Part shown: positions 55,778 to 64,000 of the stretch, piece after piece
How the letters are laid out: every line of letters begins with the position of its first letter
Position numbering within the stretch: the first letter of the stretch is position 1
Source: Calothrix sp. 336/3
GTDB lineage: Bacteria > Cyanobacteriota > Cyanobacteriia > Cyanobacteriales > Nostocaceae
Direction of reading: 5' to 3'
DNA: 64,000 nt
Assembly: GCF_000734895.2 (NCBI RefSeq)
Contig: NZ_CP011382.1
Span: 3,140,700 to 3,204,699, forward strand
The notes under the pieces: generated by a model
Database searches by the model: none
What the model saw: only the letters and a program-made list of their open reading frames with translations
Told to the model about the DNA's origin: nothing
Translations under genes and position numbers: made by a program

Positions 55778-58183
55778 ATGAAGCAGTTGTTTCACCTTTC
55801 TCTGATCAGTAAGCAAGCAATTTCTCTCACTTTCTGCTTGTCACTTTTCCCCGGTTCACTACTAAGTGCCTTCGCTAATACCAAAGAAAATTTATTACAG
55901 CCAGACAATCACCAAACTTCCGCAACACTGGTAAACTTAGAGCCACAAAAACAACAGTCACAACTACTATTAGCCCAAGCAACAACCTCAGCCACTACTG
56001 ATAGCAAAGAAACAGATAAGTCAGAAAATACTGACAATGCGAAGTTATTGTCGCACTCCCTAGAATTCAATCGTAGCCCCATCGTCGGTAACAGAATGCG
56101 TCTGCGAGGGGTTTATTCTGAAGGACGACTAGGTTTTACCCGTCCCCGCAGTTGGAATGTGCAAAATGTCAAAGCTGTGATTCGCTTCCAGCATTCCCCA
56201 GCCCTCTATGCCAGTCGCTCCAATCTCACCATACTAGTCAATGATACGGCAGTAGGTAGTATTCCTCTCAACCGCAAGCAGTCCCAGGTGGGACAGTTTC
56301 TAGTCAATATTCCTCCCAAGTTGCTGCAAGACTATAACGAACTCAAAATAGTTGCCCAGCAAAATAACTCCGAAACCTGTAGCGATCCCACCGATCCCAA
56401 TCTGTGGACAGAAATTTTACCAGACTCCAAAATTCTCTTTGGCTTTAAACCCCAACCCCAACCCCTCAACTTTAGTCGCTATCCCTACCCCTTCTTCGAT
56501 AATTTAGGTTTAGAGTCCAGTAAAATCTCTTACCTCCAACCCGCTCAAGTCAGTCAATCTTGGCTAACATCCACCGCTCGTCTTCAGACTTCCCTCGGTA
56601 GAACTGCGGAATTTCGTCCCATCCAAACTAACTTGGCAACTAATATTGCAGATGTCAAGAATGATGCACGTTTACTGATTGTTGGCACTCCCACCGAGCA
56701 GCCCGCCCTGGCAGACCTACAATTACCCTTAAAAATATCAGGCTCCCAAATTCTCAACCGCGACCAAAGCCCCATACCTGAAGATACAGGGGTATTAATT
56801 ATTGCCAACACGAAAAAAGATGGGAGTGGCGCACCAGTACTAATTGTTACAGGAAATAGTGCGAAAGCAGTAGCCAAAGCGGCTCAATTTTTGGTACAGC
56901 CAGACCTGCGCAAGATGGGGACAGGGCAATTTATCTTAGTTCCCAAGGTGCAAGAATCAACAACTCCCGCACCTCGCCAATGGTCGCGCTATTTACCAGA
57001 AGCCAATAATTTTAAACTAAGTGAAATTAAAACCCAGGCAAGTGGTGAACCCTTCCGCGATGTCACAGTCCGTGGGATTGGGGCTACACCAATTGACATT
57101 GATTTCCGTGCTTTGCCGGATGACCGCTTCCTGCGCGGCAGCTCCATGAATTTGGTATATAGTTATGGTCCCCAGGTTAATCCCAGAACCTCTGCGGTGG
57201 AAGTGTTGCTAGATGGGGTATTTATTGGTGGTGCGAGGTTAGACTCAGAAGCAGGAGTGAATCGCAAGAGCTTGAAAGTCGATTTACCAGCGAATTTGAT
57301 TCAACCTAATTCCAAGTTGCAAGTGTTCTTTAGGATGAATTCCCGCGAACCCTTCGACAAAGAAAGATGTTTGATTCCCCCAGATCAGCAACTAAGTGGG
57401 ACAATTCATTCCGAAACTAGCTTTGATTTGAAGCGGGAAACATCAACTCAACTACCAGATTTGAAATTGCTCCAGTTTGGTTTCCCCTTTGCAGCACCTC
57501 AGGATTTATCTAAGACTGCGGTAGTATTACCCCAGAATCCTTCAAGTACAGAAATTTTGACCTTGTTAGCTTTAAGTGAGCGATTAGGTCGTTTAAGCCA
57601 GTCAGATTCAATTAAATTAGATGTCTACACCACTGATTCTTTACCAGAAACAGTGAAAAAGAATGACCATCTGATAGGGATTGCGACAAAAGATAGATTT
57701 CCTTTCCCCGAAGTATTTAAGACAGAAGGTTTTAACCTTGGTCAGGGTTTTTCTCGGAATTCCACCCAGGGAACAGCGCAAACACCCCAAGATACCCAAG
57801 GGATGATTAAACAAATTATCTCTTCTAAAAATAGCGATCGCGTCATGTTAGCCTTAACCGCACAGACGGAAGTCGGTTTAGAGAGGGTGAGACAAGTCTT
57901 AAATCAAGACCCCTGGTTCTTCCAATTGAAAAAAGACACAGTTCTCATCAGTAGTGATAAAAAAGACCCCAACCCCTACGATCCTGATGCCTATCAACTA
58001 GCGTTTTTTGATGAAGATTCATCTACTAAGCGCATCGAAAATACTACACTACTCAGTAAAGCGTCACGAGTTATTCAGGAAAACTGGCTACTCCTACCTG
58101 TGGGAATCATTGGTGTTTCCTTGCTGCTTTACGGGATTGTGCAACTCTACCTCAAACGCGCCAGCGTAGAAAAAAGACAATAA
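55778..58183 (+). CDS. bcsB: cellulose synthase BcsB-like periplasmic subunit
   Basis: 801 residues. Signal peptide 1-34, then the BcsB pattern: SHSLEFNRSPIVGNRMRLRG, LYASRSNLTILVNDTAVGSI, LLQDYNELKIVAQQNN and, in the second half, DITVRGIGATPIDIDF-like blocks (FRDVTVRGIGATPIDIDFRA) with RGSSMNLVYSYGP. A C-terminal membrane helix (NWLLLPVGIIGVSLLLYGIV) anchors it next to BcsA, as in the known BcsA-BcsB complex. It guides the nascent polymer across the periplasm. 63-180 bases from the bcsA start, depending on the start used. Confidence 0.88.
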   Translation: MKQLFHLSLISKQAISLTFCLSLFPGSLLSAFANTKENLLQPDNHQTSATLVNLEPQKQQSQLLLAQATTSATTDSKETDKSENTDNAKLLSHSLEFNRSPIVGNRMRLRGVYSEGRLGFTRPRSWNVQNVKAVIRFQHSPALYASRSNLTILVNDTAVGSIPLNRKQSQVGQFLVNIPPKLLQDYNELKIVAQQNNSETCSDPTDPNLWTEILPDSKILFGFKPQPQPLNFSRYPYPFFDNLGLESSKISYLQPAQVSQSWLTSTARLQTSLGRTAEFRPIQTNLATNIADVKNDARLLIVGTPTEQPALADLQLPLKISGSQILNRDQSPIPEDTGVLIIANTKKDGSGAPVLIVTGNSAKAVAKAAQFLVQPDLRKMGTGQFILVPKVQESTTPAPRQWSRYLPEANNFKLSEIKTQASGEPFRDVTVRGIGATPIDIDFRALPDDRFLRGSSMNLVYSYGPQVNPRTSAVEVLLDGVFIGGARLDSEAGVNRKSLKVDLPANLIQPNSKLQVFFRMNSREPFDKERCLIPPDQQLSGTIHSETSFDLKRETSTQLPDLKLLQFGFPFAAPQDLSKTAVVLPQNPSSTEILTLLALSERLGRLSQSDSIKLDVYTTDSLPETVKKNDHLIGIATKDRFPFPEVFKTEGFNLGQGFSRNSTQGTAQTPQDTQGMIKQIISSKNSDRVMLALTAQTEVGLERVRQVLNQDPWFFQLKKDTVLISSDKKDPNPYDPDAYQLAFFDEDSSTKRIENTTLLSKASRVIQENWLLLPVGIIGVSLLLYGIVQLYLKRASVEKRQ

Positions 58184-58360
58184 TTACAACTAGATACTAA
58201 CAGTCATATCAAATACCTTGATTTTGACTTTTTAGATACCCACATATTGGGGAAATCATCAGGGAAACTCTACAGCATTACAAATCATTATCAACGCAAC
58301 CCAGACGCTGTATTCATTTTGTATCTGTGTCGCGGTATTACTCAAATCTCCATCCACAAT

Positions 58361-60985
58361 ATGTCTTCTTCCCCCTTGCCATCCCCCCAAAGACCGGGCG
58401 ATAAGCTTCCAGCCCGCCGAAGCGGCGATCACCGCAGATTTAAGTTAACTAGCTGGTTGATTGACCTCACCCCTCGGTTTTTTGACCGCGTTTTAGCAAA
58501 AGTAGGTATCAAAAAATTTAAATGGTTGGTGATACTACTACTTGTATTATCCTTACCTTTAATTGTCACTCCCTTAGAAGTATGGCAACAATGGGCGATC
58601 GCTATCTTTTTAATGCTCCTCGGAAACTTTGTTGTCCATGCCGAAGACCAAGAAGACTCCCTAGAAACCAGCCAATATTACCATTTATTCATGGTTTGGT
58701 TGAGTTTAGTCACAACTCTGCGTTATCTTTACTACCGCACTAGCTATACTCTCAACTTTGATACCTGGTTAAATGGAACTGCCTGTGCTTTGCTCTTTGC
58801 CGCAGAGTTATACGCGATTTTGACTCTGGTGGTTGCCTATGTGCAAACCCTACGCATCAAAGAACGGCAACCCGTAGATATTACCAAAATTCCCCAATCG
58901 GAATGGTTTAGCGTTGATATTTACATCCCCACCTATAACGAAGATGTAGAAATTGTCCGTAAAACCGCCCTCGCAGCTTTAGCCTGTGACTATGCTTCAG
59001 GGAAGAAACAAGTATATATCTTAGATGATGGTCGTCCCGAAAGATTCCGAGAAGACGATCCTCGAAGAGAAACATTTCGGGCGCGTCGAGAATTGATTCG
59101 CCAGATGTGTGCAGAATTAAACTGTATTCACATGACGCGGGATAACAATACCCACGCCAAAGCGGGAAATATCAACACAGCCTTTCAGAAAACAGGTGGC
59201 GATTTAGTCTTGATTCTGGATTGTGACCATATTCCCTCCCGCCAGTTTCTCATGGATACGGTAGGTTTCTTCTATGACCCCAAGGTGTCCTTTGTCCAAA
59301 CGCCCCACTGGTTTTATAACCCTGACCCCTTTGAACGCAACTTAGTCACAGGGGGAAGAATTCCCGTAGGTAATGAACTCTTTTATAAAGTTCTCCAAAA
59401 GGGTAATGATTTCTGGAATGCTGCCTTTTTCTGCGGTTCTGCGGCAGTAATTCGGAAATCCCACGCCTTAGAAGTTGGAGGAATTGCGGTAGAAACCGTT
59501 ACAGAAGATTGTCACACCGCCTTACGTTTACATTCCCGTGGTTACAAATCTGTATACTACGACAAAATCATGGTCGCAGGATTAGCCCCAGATACATTTT
59601 CCGCCTACGTGGGGCAACAGGTACGCTGGGCGCGGGGAATGGCGCAGATTTTACGTATTGAAAACCCCCTATTGAACCCCAAACTGAAGTTAACACTGGC
59701 ACAACGAATTTGTTATTTCAGTGCAACTTCCCACTTTTTGTATGGATATCCGCGTTTAGTCTATGCGATCGCCCCTACCCTATTCTTACTCTTTGGGATT
59801 AACTCAGTTCAGGGTTTAGGTTTGGAAACCCTAGGTTATGCCTTACCTCACATTCTGCTTTCCCTCAACACCAACCACATTATCTATAAACACGTTCGCT
59901 TCTCCTTCTGGAATGAAATCTTTGAGTTTGTCATGGCATTTCAGTCAGGATGGGTGACACTGTTAGCATTGATCAATCCCAAATTAGGTTCTTTCAACGT
60001 TACCGATAAAGGGATTAACATTACCAAACGCACATTTGACTGGCGATCGATGGTAGGGTTATTGATTGTCGGAGTCTTTGTTGTTGGTTCTCTGTTTGCT
60101 GTTCCTTACTGGTTATTGCTACGTCCTGAAGACTGGCAAGCGGTGACAGTAAACGCCATGTGGTCTACTTTTAATTTGGTTTTACTAGTTGCTGCGGTGT
60201 TAGTTGGGTTTGAACAACCCCAAATCCGTACAGCCCATCGTTTACAACGTCGTTTACCCATCGTCATTTCTAGTAACAATCTGACAATCATGGGTGAAAC
60301 AATTAATATTTCTGAAACAGGAGCATTGGTTGCCTTAGAATCTTGGCCCAATCTTCCCGATGAAGTAGAAGTTCAAATCATGGGAGATTTTGACGCCCGC
60401 GTCTTCTTAACTGCAAGTGTCCTGAGAGTTTCCCCCGTCAATGATAGAGAAACTCACCTGGCGATCGATTTCGTCAATCCTACCCAAAAACAACAGGATG
60501 ACTTGACTTTAGTTCTTTATTCTGATGTAAGAACATGGTACTCGCAAACACGGGAAAATATTGACCATCCCCTAGCTTCCTTGGGTTTTCTCGCCACTAG
60601 CTTGACCCGTTCCTTACGAGATATTCAAGAACCTGCCAAACCTAAAAAAGTCCGTAAGCAAGTACAATCAACTGGACAACTGTACTGGGATGGACATTTC
60701 TTTCCTGGTGTCGTTACAGAATTGGGTATTACTGGTTTACGCTTAGAATTGGAAAGTAAAAAAGCCCTAAATGCAGATAAATTTATTGGGGAACAAGATT
60801 TACATACTATGCGAACAGTTAAGCCCTTAGTGGGTTTACTTTTAAGCCAAGATAGCCGCTTTGTGGCAGAAATTTCTTCCGTTAGCGAACAGAGCAATGG
60901 CACAACTGTCATTGAATTTAATTTCCCGGAAAAATTCAAACAACGGCAGTCAGAGAAAATCAAACAACTATTGCAAGTGTTGTAA
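58361..60985 (+). CDS. bcsA: cellulose synthase catalytic subunit with PilZ domain
   Basis: About 874 residues from ATG at 58361 (MSSSPLPSPQRPGD); a TTG-started extension to 58247 looks spurious. GT2 processive synthase: helices at the N-terminus; Asp motifs VYILDDGRPERF and VLILDCDHIPS; TED in AVETVTEDCHTAL; product-binding QQVRWARGMAQIL. After further helices, a PilZ domain with both c-di-GMP motifs, RTAHR (RxxxR) and NISETGA (NxSxxG), ~res 655-760. The C-terminal ~100 residues (FFPGVVTELGITGLRLEL) look like a second PilZ fold without RxxxR. It makes beta-1,4-glucan from UDP-glucose in the inner membrane. Polymer identity inferred. Confidence 0.93.
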   Translation: MSSSPLPSPQRPGDKLPARRSGDHRRFKLTSWLIDLTPRFFDRVLAKVGIKKFKWLVILLLVLSLPLIVTPLEVWQQWAIAIFLMLLGNFVVHAEDQEDSLETSQYYHLFMVWLSLVTTLRYLYYRTSYTLNFDTWLNGTACALLFAAELYAILTLVVAYVQTLRIKERQPVDITKIPQSEWFSVDIYIPTYNEDVEIVRKTALAALACDYASGKKQVYILDDGRPERFREDDPRRETFRARRELIRQMCAELNCIHMTRDNNTHAKAGNINTAFQKTGGDLVLILDCDHIPSRQFLMDTVGFFYDPKVSFVQTPHWFYNPDPFERNLVTGGRIPVGNELFYKVLQKGNDFWNAAFFCGSAAVIRKSHALEVGGIAVETVTEDCHTALRLHSRGYKSVYYDKIMVAGLAPDTFSAYVGQQVRWARGMAQILRIENPLLNPKLKLTLAQRICYFSATSHFLYGYPRLVYAIAPTLFLLFGINSVQGLGLETLGYALPHILLSLNTNHIIYKHVRFSFWNEIFEFVMAFQSGWVTLLALINPKLGSFNVTDKGINITKRTFDWRSMVGLLIVGVFVVGSLFAVPYWLLLRPEDWQAVTVNAMWSTFNLVLLVAAVLVGFEQPQIRTAHRLQRRLPIVISSNNLTIMGETINISETGALVALESWPNLPDEVEVQIMGDFDARVFLTASVLRVSPVNDRETHLAIDFVNPTQKQQDDLTLVLYSDVRTWYSQTRENIDHPLASLGFLATSLTRSLRDIQEPAKPKKVRKQVQSTGQLYWDGHFFPGVVTELGITGLRLELESKKALNADKFIGEQDLHTMRTVKPLVGLLLSQDSRFVAEISSVSEQSNGTTVIEFNFPEKFKQRQSEKIKQLLQVL

Positions 60986-60994
60986 TCTTCCATC

Positions 60995-61024
60995 AACCCC
61001 GACTCTTAATCAGTTGGGGTTTTT
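60995..61024 (+). terminator. intrinsic terminator after bcsA
   Basis: AACCCC-GACT ... AGTT-GGGGTT stem with an 8-base loop, followed by TTTT, 10 bases after the bcsA stop. The convergent protease gene ends a few bases further on. Confidence 0.8.
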
Positions 61025-61030
61025 GCTACA

Positions 61031-62866
61031 TTAGCGCCATTGTCTAATAACCTGCATAACTTGTTGATATTCCGCAGTTCTACCCTGTTTCTGAAATAAT
61101 TGGGCAGCTTGTCGAAAATCTGCAATTCCTCCCTTCCTATCTGCCGCCAGAATCTTGACTATACCGCGTTTATAGTAGAAGTCGCCATTTTGAGGATTGA
61201 TTCTAATTGCCTGGGTAAAATCGGCGATCGCCCCCTGTTTATCCTGTAACTGGTAACGGGCTGCACCGCGATTATAGTAATATAAAGCCGAGTTAGGATT
61301 GAGTTTTATGGCTTGGGTAAAATCCTCAATGGCTCCTCTGTTATCTCCTAAATCTGAGCGATTATTTCCACGATTATTATAAGCCGCAGCATAACTAGGA
61401 TTGAGTTTTATCGCTTGGGTGAAATCCTCAACGGCTCCTTTTTTATCCCCAGATTCAGAGCGAGCTATCCCCCGGTTGTAATAGGCATTCGGATATTGGG
61501 GGTTGATTTTAATCGCTTGATTTAAGTTCTCAATTGCTGCTTTTCTTTGCCCCAAATTATAATAGGCAATCCCCAAATTATAATATATTAAAACATCCTG
61601 AGGATTAATTTTTAAGGCTAGGGTGAAATCTGCAATTGCTCCCCTGTTATCCCCTAACTCAGAGCGAGATGCACCCCGATTCAAATAGGCATCAGCAAAG
61701 TTAGCATCTAGTTTTATAGCCCGGTTAAAATCATCAATTGCCCCTCGATTATCTCCCGATAACGCACGAGCATTACCTCGACTATTATAGTTTTGGGCAT
61801 CCTTGGGGTTAATTTTTATCGCTTGATTATAGGCGTTAATTGCTCCTGGATAATCTTTCAAAATCCAGCGCTCAAATCCTTGGCTTCTATAACCTTCAGC
61901 CGACTTACCTTGGGCAAAAAATAATTCTCCGGCTTTCCGTAAGTCTTTTGCTGCATTTGCTGTCTCATTCAATCCATTTTTGCGGACACGACCCCGTTGA
62001 TAGTAAGCTTCTGCATAATTAGGATTAAGTCTGATTGCTTGGGTGTAGTCAGCGATCGCCCCTGAAAAATTGCTCTGAGTATATTTCTCATAACCTGCGA
62101 TATAAAAATCATCCGCCTTCGGAGTCTTACTAGTACTAATTGGCGAAGCTTTTACACCCACATCCACACCCAATTTTGTCATCTGCCGTAAGGCTGAATA
62201 GATAGTTGTACCCAAACCTGTAATTATCTGTGTCTGGCTTTGTTCACCAATACTTTGCTCATCTGCCCTGCCATGAATCGCTACCAGTTCCCCTTGCTCA
62301 TTTAAGACTGCACCCCCGCTCATGCCTCTAATTGTCTGGCTATCGTAGATAATGTTATATCCGTCACGTTGGGGGGCACCATTGGCGTTAACTTGCCCTT
62401 TTTTGAAAAAAGCAGTTTCCGGGTTAGAAATTGCCGCCGTTTTCCCAGGAAACCCGCATACATAAATTGTCGTACTAGCTGTGACTTTATCTGAGTCTCC
62501 AATTTTCGCAATTTTATAGGTTTGATTACTGCTAAATTCCACCACCGCCAAATCAACATCAGGTAAGCGCTTCACCGACGTAATTGCATAGGTTTGTTTG
62601 TCGGGTGTGATAATTTCATACTTGCTGCCACTGGTTGTATTTTTCACCACATGGTAGGCAGTTAGCAGGGTGTAGATATTACCTGAACGGCGAATAATTA
62701 CCCCTGAGCCAGAATCACTAGAGTTTTGACTGTTAACAATTCGGACTGTAATTTCCCGACCGATTTGTTCCACTTGGGAAGGTGACAGAGCAACGGCAAC
62801 AGAAGATTGCACCAGGATAATTGATATACCAATCAGTGCGGATGGAACTATGTATGTGTCTTTCAT
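61031..62866 (-). CDS. exported trypsin-like protease with TPR repeats
   Basis: About 611 residues from MKDTYIVPS; an upstream Met 15 bases earlier is possible. Signal peptide 1-27 (ALIGISIILVQSSVAVA). Protease domain with triad His (TAYHVV, 72), Asp (PDVDLAVVEF ~102) and Ser (RGMSGGAVLNEQG ~182). It is paralogous to the protease part of the 41478-43121 gene (same triad contexts, same KRLxxxDLA spacing). From ~255 to the end lie about nine TPRs with consensus DNRGAIxDFxQAIKLNP. Probably a periplasmic protease with a TPR platform; substrate unknown. Converges with bcsA. Confidence 0.92.
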   Translation of the reverse strand: MKDTYIVPSALIGISIILVQSSVAVALSPSQVEQIGREITVRIVNSQNSSDSGSGVIIRRSGNIYTLLTAYHVVKNTTSGSKYEIITPDKQTYAITSVKRLPDVDLAVVEFSSNQTYKIAKIGDSDKVTASTTIYVCGFPGKTAAISNPETAFFKKGQVNANGAPQRDGYNIIYDSQTIRGMSGGAVLNEQGELVAIHGRADEQSIGEQSQTQIITGLGTTIYSALRQMTKLGVDVGVKASPISTSKTPKADDFYIAGYEKYTQSNFSGAIADYTQAIRLNPNYAEAYYQRGRVRKNGLNETANAAKDLRKAGELFFAQGKSAEGYRSQGFERWILKDYPGAINAYNQAIKINPKDAQNYNSRGNARALSGDNRGAIDDFNRAIKLDANFADAYLNRGASRSELGDNRGAIADFTLALKINPQDVLIYYNLGIAYYNLGQRKAAIENLNQAIKINPQYPNAYYNRGIARSESGDKKGAVEDFTQAIKLNPSYAAAYNNRGNNRSDLGDNRGAIEDFTQAIKLNPNSALYYYNRGAARYQLQDKQGAIADFTQAIRINPQNGDFYYKRGIVKILAADRKGGIADFRQAAQLFQKQGRTAEYQQVMQVIRQWR

Positions 62867-63188
62867 GGGTATGGTTGCCAATGCAAAACTCAGAAGTAGG
62901 GGAAATTAGCGATCGCCTGAACAAACTGATAAATAGTAGTAACCAATGAGCAATGATGCACCATTCCAGCCAGGAGAAAGACTAAATATATCAATCATCC
63001 CATATTCTAGGGAAGCATCCTTGGGGACTGTGGCGTACGAATTGCTATCAAGTCTTTAATAAAAAAACTCCTAGGGTTGGAAAAGAAACCAGGATAATAA
63101 AGCATAATTAACCTTTATAGCTTTGAGTGATGAGCTACGTTTTGTCGTAGGCGATCGCCAGCTGGTGATTCAACTTGATTAATGAACT
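62867..63188. other. divergent intergenic region
   Basis: 322 bases between the protease gene and the last gene, with two HIP1-type GCGATCGC sites. No RNA, repeat or operator recognised. Confidence 0.4.
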
Positions 63189-64000
63189 ATGAGTACAGCA
63201 AATATCACGCCAGCGATACGTGTGGGAGTATTGGGTTTCGGTGGACTCGGACAAGCAGCCGCCAAGGTACTTGCAGGCAAACGAGAAATGAACTTGGTAG
63301 CAGTCGCTGACCAAAAAGGCTACGTATATGCTCCTGAGGGTTTGAAGTTTGCCGATTGTATTTCTACCTACCATTCCCAAGGTTCCGTGGGTTATGTGGA
63401 GCCTATCGGTAACTTAACCAACAACAGTATTCAAGATTTAATTGACAGTAACCAACCTGTAGATGGTTACTTCTTAGCTTTACCCAACCTGCCTAATGAC
63501 TTTATCCCCTCCGTAGCCCGTCAATTTATCCAATCTGGTTGGCGTGGTGTGCTGGTAGATGCCATTAAACGTACCAGTGCTGTGGAACAGCTAATCGGGA
63601 TGAAAGACGAGCTACAAGCTGCTGGAATTACCTATATGACAGGATGCGGAGCAACACCAGGATTACTAACAGCCGCAGCTGCCCTAGCAGCCCAAAGCTA
63701 CGCAGAAATTCACAAGGTGGAAATTACCTTCGGTGTGGGGATTGCGAACTGGGAAGGTTACCGTGCCACGGTTCGAGAAGATATTGGTCATATGCCCGGT
63801 TATACTGTGGAAGCTGCTAGGGCAATGACAGACGCAGAAGTAGAAGCATTATTAGATAAAACTAACGGTGTGCTCACCTTGGCAAATATGGAACACGCCG
63901 ATGATGTCATGCTAGAGCTAGCTGGGATAGTTGAGCGCGATCGCGTCACCGTTGGTGGTGTTGTTGATACCCGTAACCCGAAAAAACCTCTCAGTACAAA
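63189..64000 (+). CDS. saccharopine dehydrogenase-like oxidoreductase, partial
   Basis: ATG at 63189 opens a frame that stays open to the window end (270 codons seen). N-terminal Rossmann fold [20 protein letters not shown] binds NAD(P). Further blocks: [46 protein letters not shown] and [20 protein letters not shown]. This agrees with a conserved cyanobacterial family annotated as saccharopine dehydrogenase-like; substrate not established. The C-terminus is beyond the window. Confidence 0.85.
   Translation, partial: MSTANITPAIRVGVLGFGGLGQAAAKVLAGKREMNLVAVADQKGYVYAPEGLKFADCISTYHSQGSVGYVEPIGNLTNNSIQDLIDSNQPVDGYFLALPNLPNDFIPSVARQFIQSGWRGVLVDAIKRTSAVEQLIGMKDELQAAGITYMTGCGATPGLLTAAAALAAQSYAEIHKVEITFGVGIANWEGYRATVREDIGHMPGYTVEAARAMTDAEVEALLDKTNGVLTLANMEHADDVMLELAGIVERDRVTVGGVVDTRNPKKPLST

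Overview
The window looks like chromosomal DNA from a filamentous, probably heterocyst-forming cyanobacterium (Nostocales: Nostoc/Calothrix-like). This is inferred from three things: very frequent HIP1-type octamers (GCGATCGC) in and between genes, moderate-to-low GC, and typical cyanobacterial gene families (giant Ser/Thr-His hybrid kinases, XisH/XisI, a COP23-domain protein, GUN4 domains, DUF2887 and Uma2 nucleases, TPR/WD40 fusions). No rRNA, tRNA or CRISPR array was seen. Species cannot be fixed without a database search.

Layout. 0-11.1 kb: a gene tail at the edge, a small membrane-anchored protein, then two tandem paralogous hybrid kinases on the minus strand. The second has lost about 1 kb (GAF domain and histidine box) and is broken into a long ORF and an orphan ATPase fragment. 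11.3-15.7 kb: the phosphate uptake operon pstS-pstC-pstA-pstB (minus strand) with a clear terminator after pstB. 15.9-22.4 kb: housekeeping genes bioY, lspA, ppx, a UbiA prenyltransferase, a xisH-xisI pair and an FAD-dependent hydroxylase. 22.7-29.3 kb: an accessory island with a DUF2887 nuclease, an antitoxin with a truncated toxin, a 1001-residue membrane NACHT ATPase ending in a GUN4 domain, a REP-associated tyrosine transposase and a complete IS630-family insertion sequence with a frameshifting transposase. 29.5-38.4 kb: ahcY, two glycosyltransferases, an orphan ABC ATPase, a Uma2 nuclease, a TPR protein and a YbjQ protein. 38.5-41.5 kb: a Ser/Thr kinase whose 3' end has been duplicated, together with a MITE, as a roughly 334-bp unit around a DUF559 gene. 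41.5-43.7 kb: a secreted trypsin-like/WD40 protein and a COP23 protein.

43.9-48.3 kb looks like a zinc-starvation set: a Fur/Zur-like box, a second threonyl-tRNA synthetase without a TGS domain, a small conserved cysteine protein, a His-rich CobW/COG0523 GTPase, and folE. 48.7-61 kb is an exopolysaccharide (cellulose-type) cluster: a lipoprotein, an outer-membrane barrel, a long TPR protein, a GH8 endoglucanase lipoprotein, BcsB and BcsA with PilZ. It ends in a strong terminator. 61-64 kb holds a second trypsin-like protease (TPR type) and the first part of a Rossmann-fold oxidoreductase that runs off the window.

The item most likely to be a less-described system is the membrane NACHT-GUN4 protein in the island at 22.7-29.3 kb. 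The zinc-responsive block, the rearranged cellulose cluster and the MITE/kinase-tail array come next. All functions are read from motifs; no similarity search could be run.
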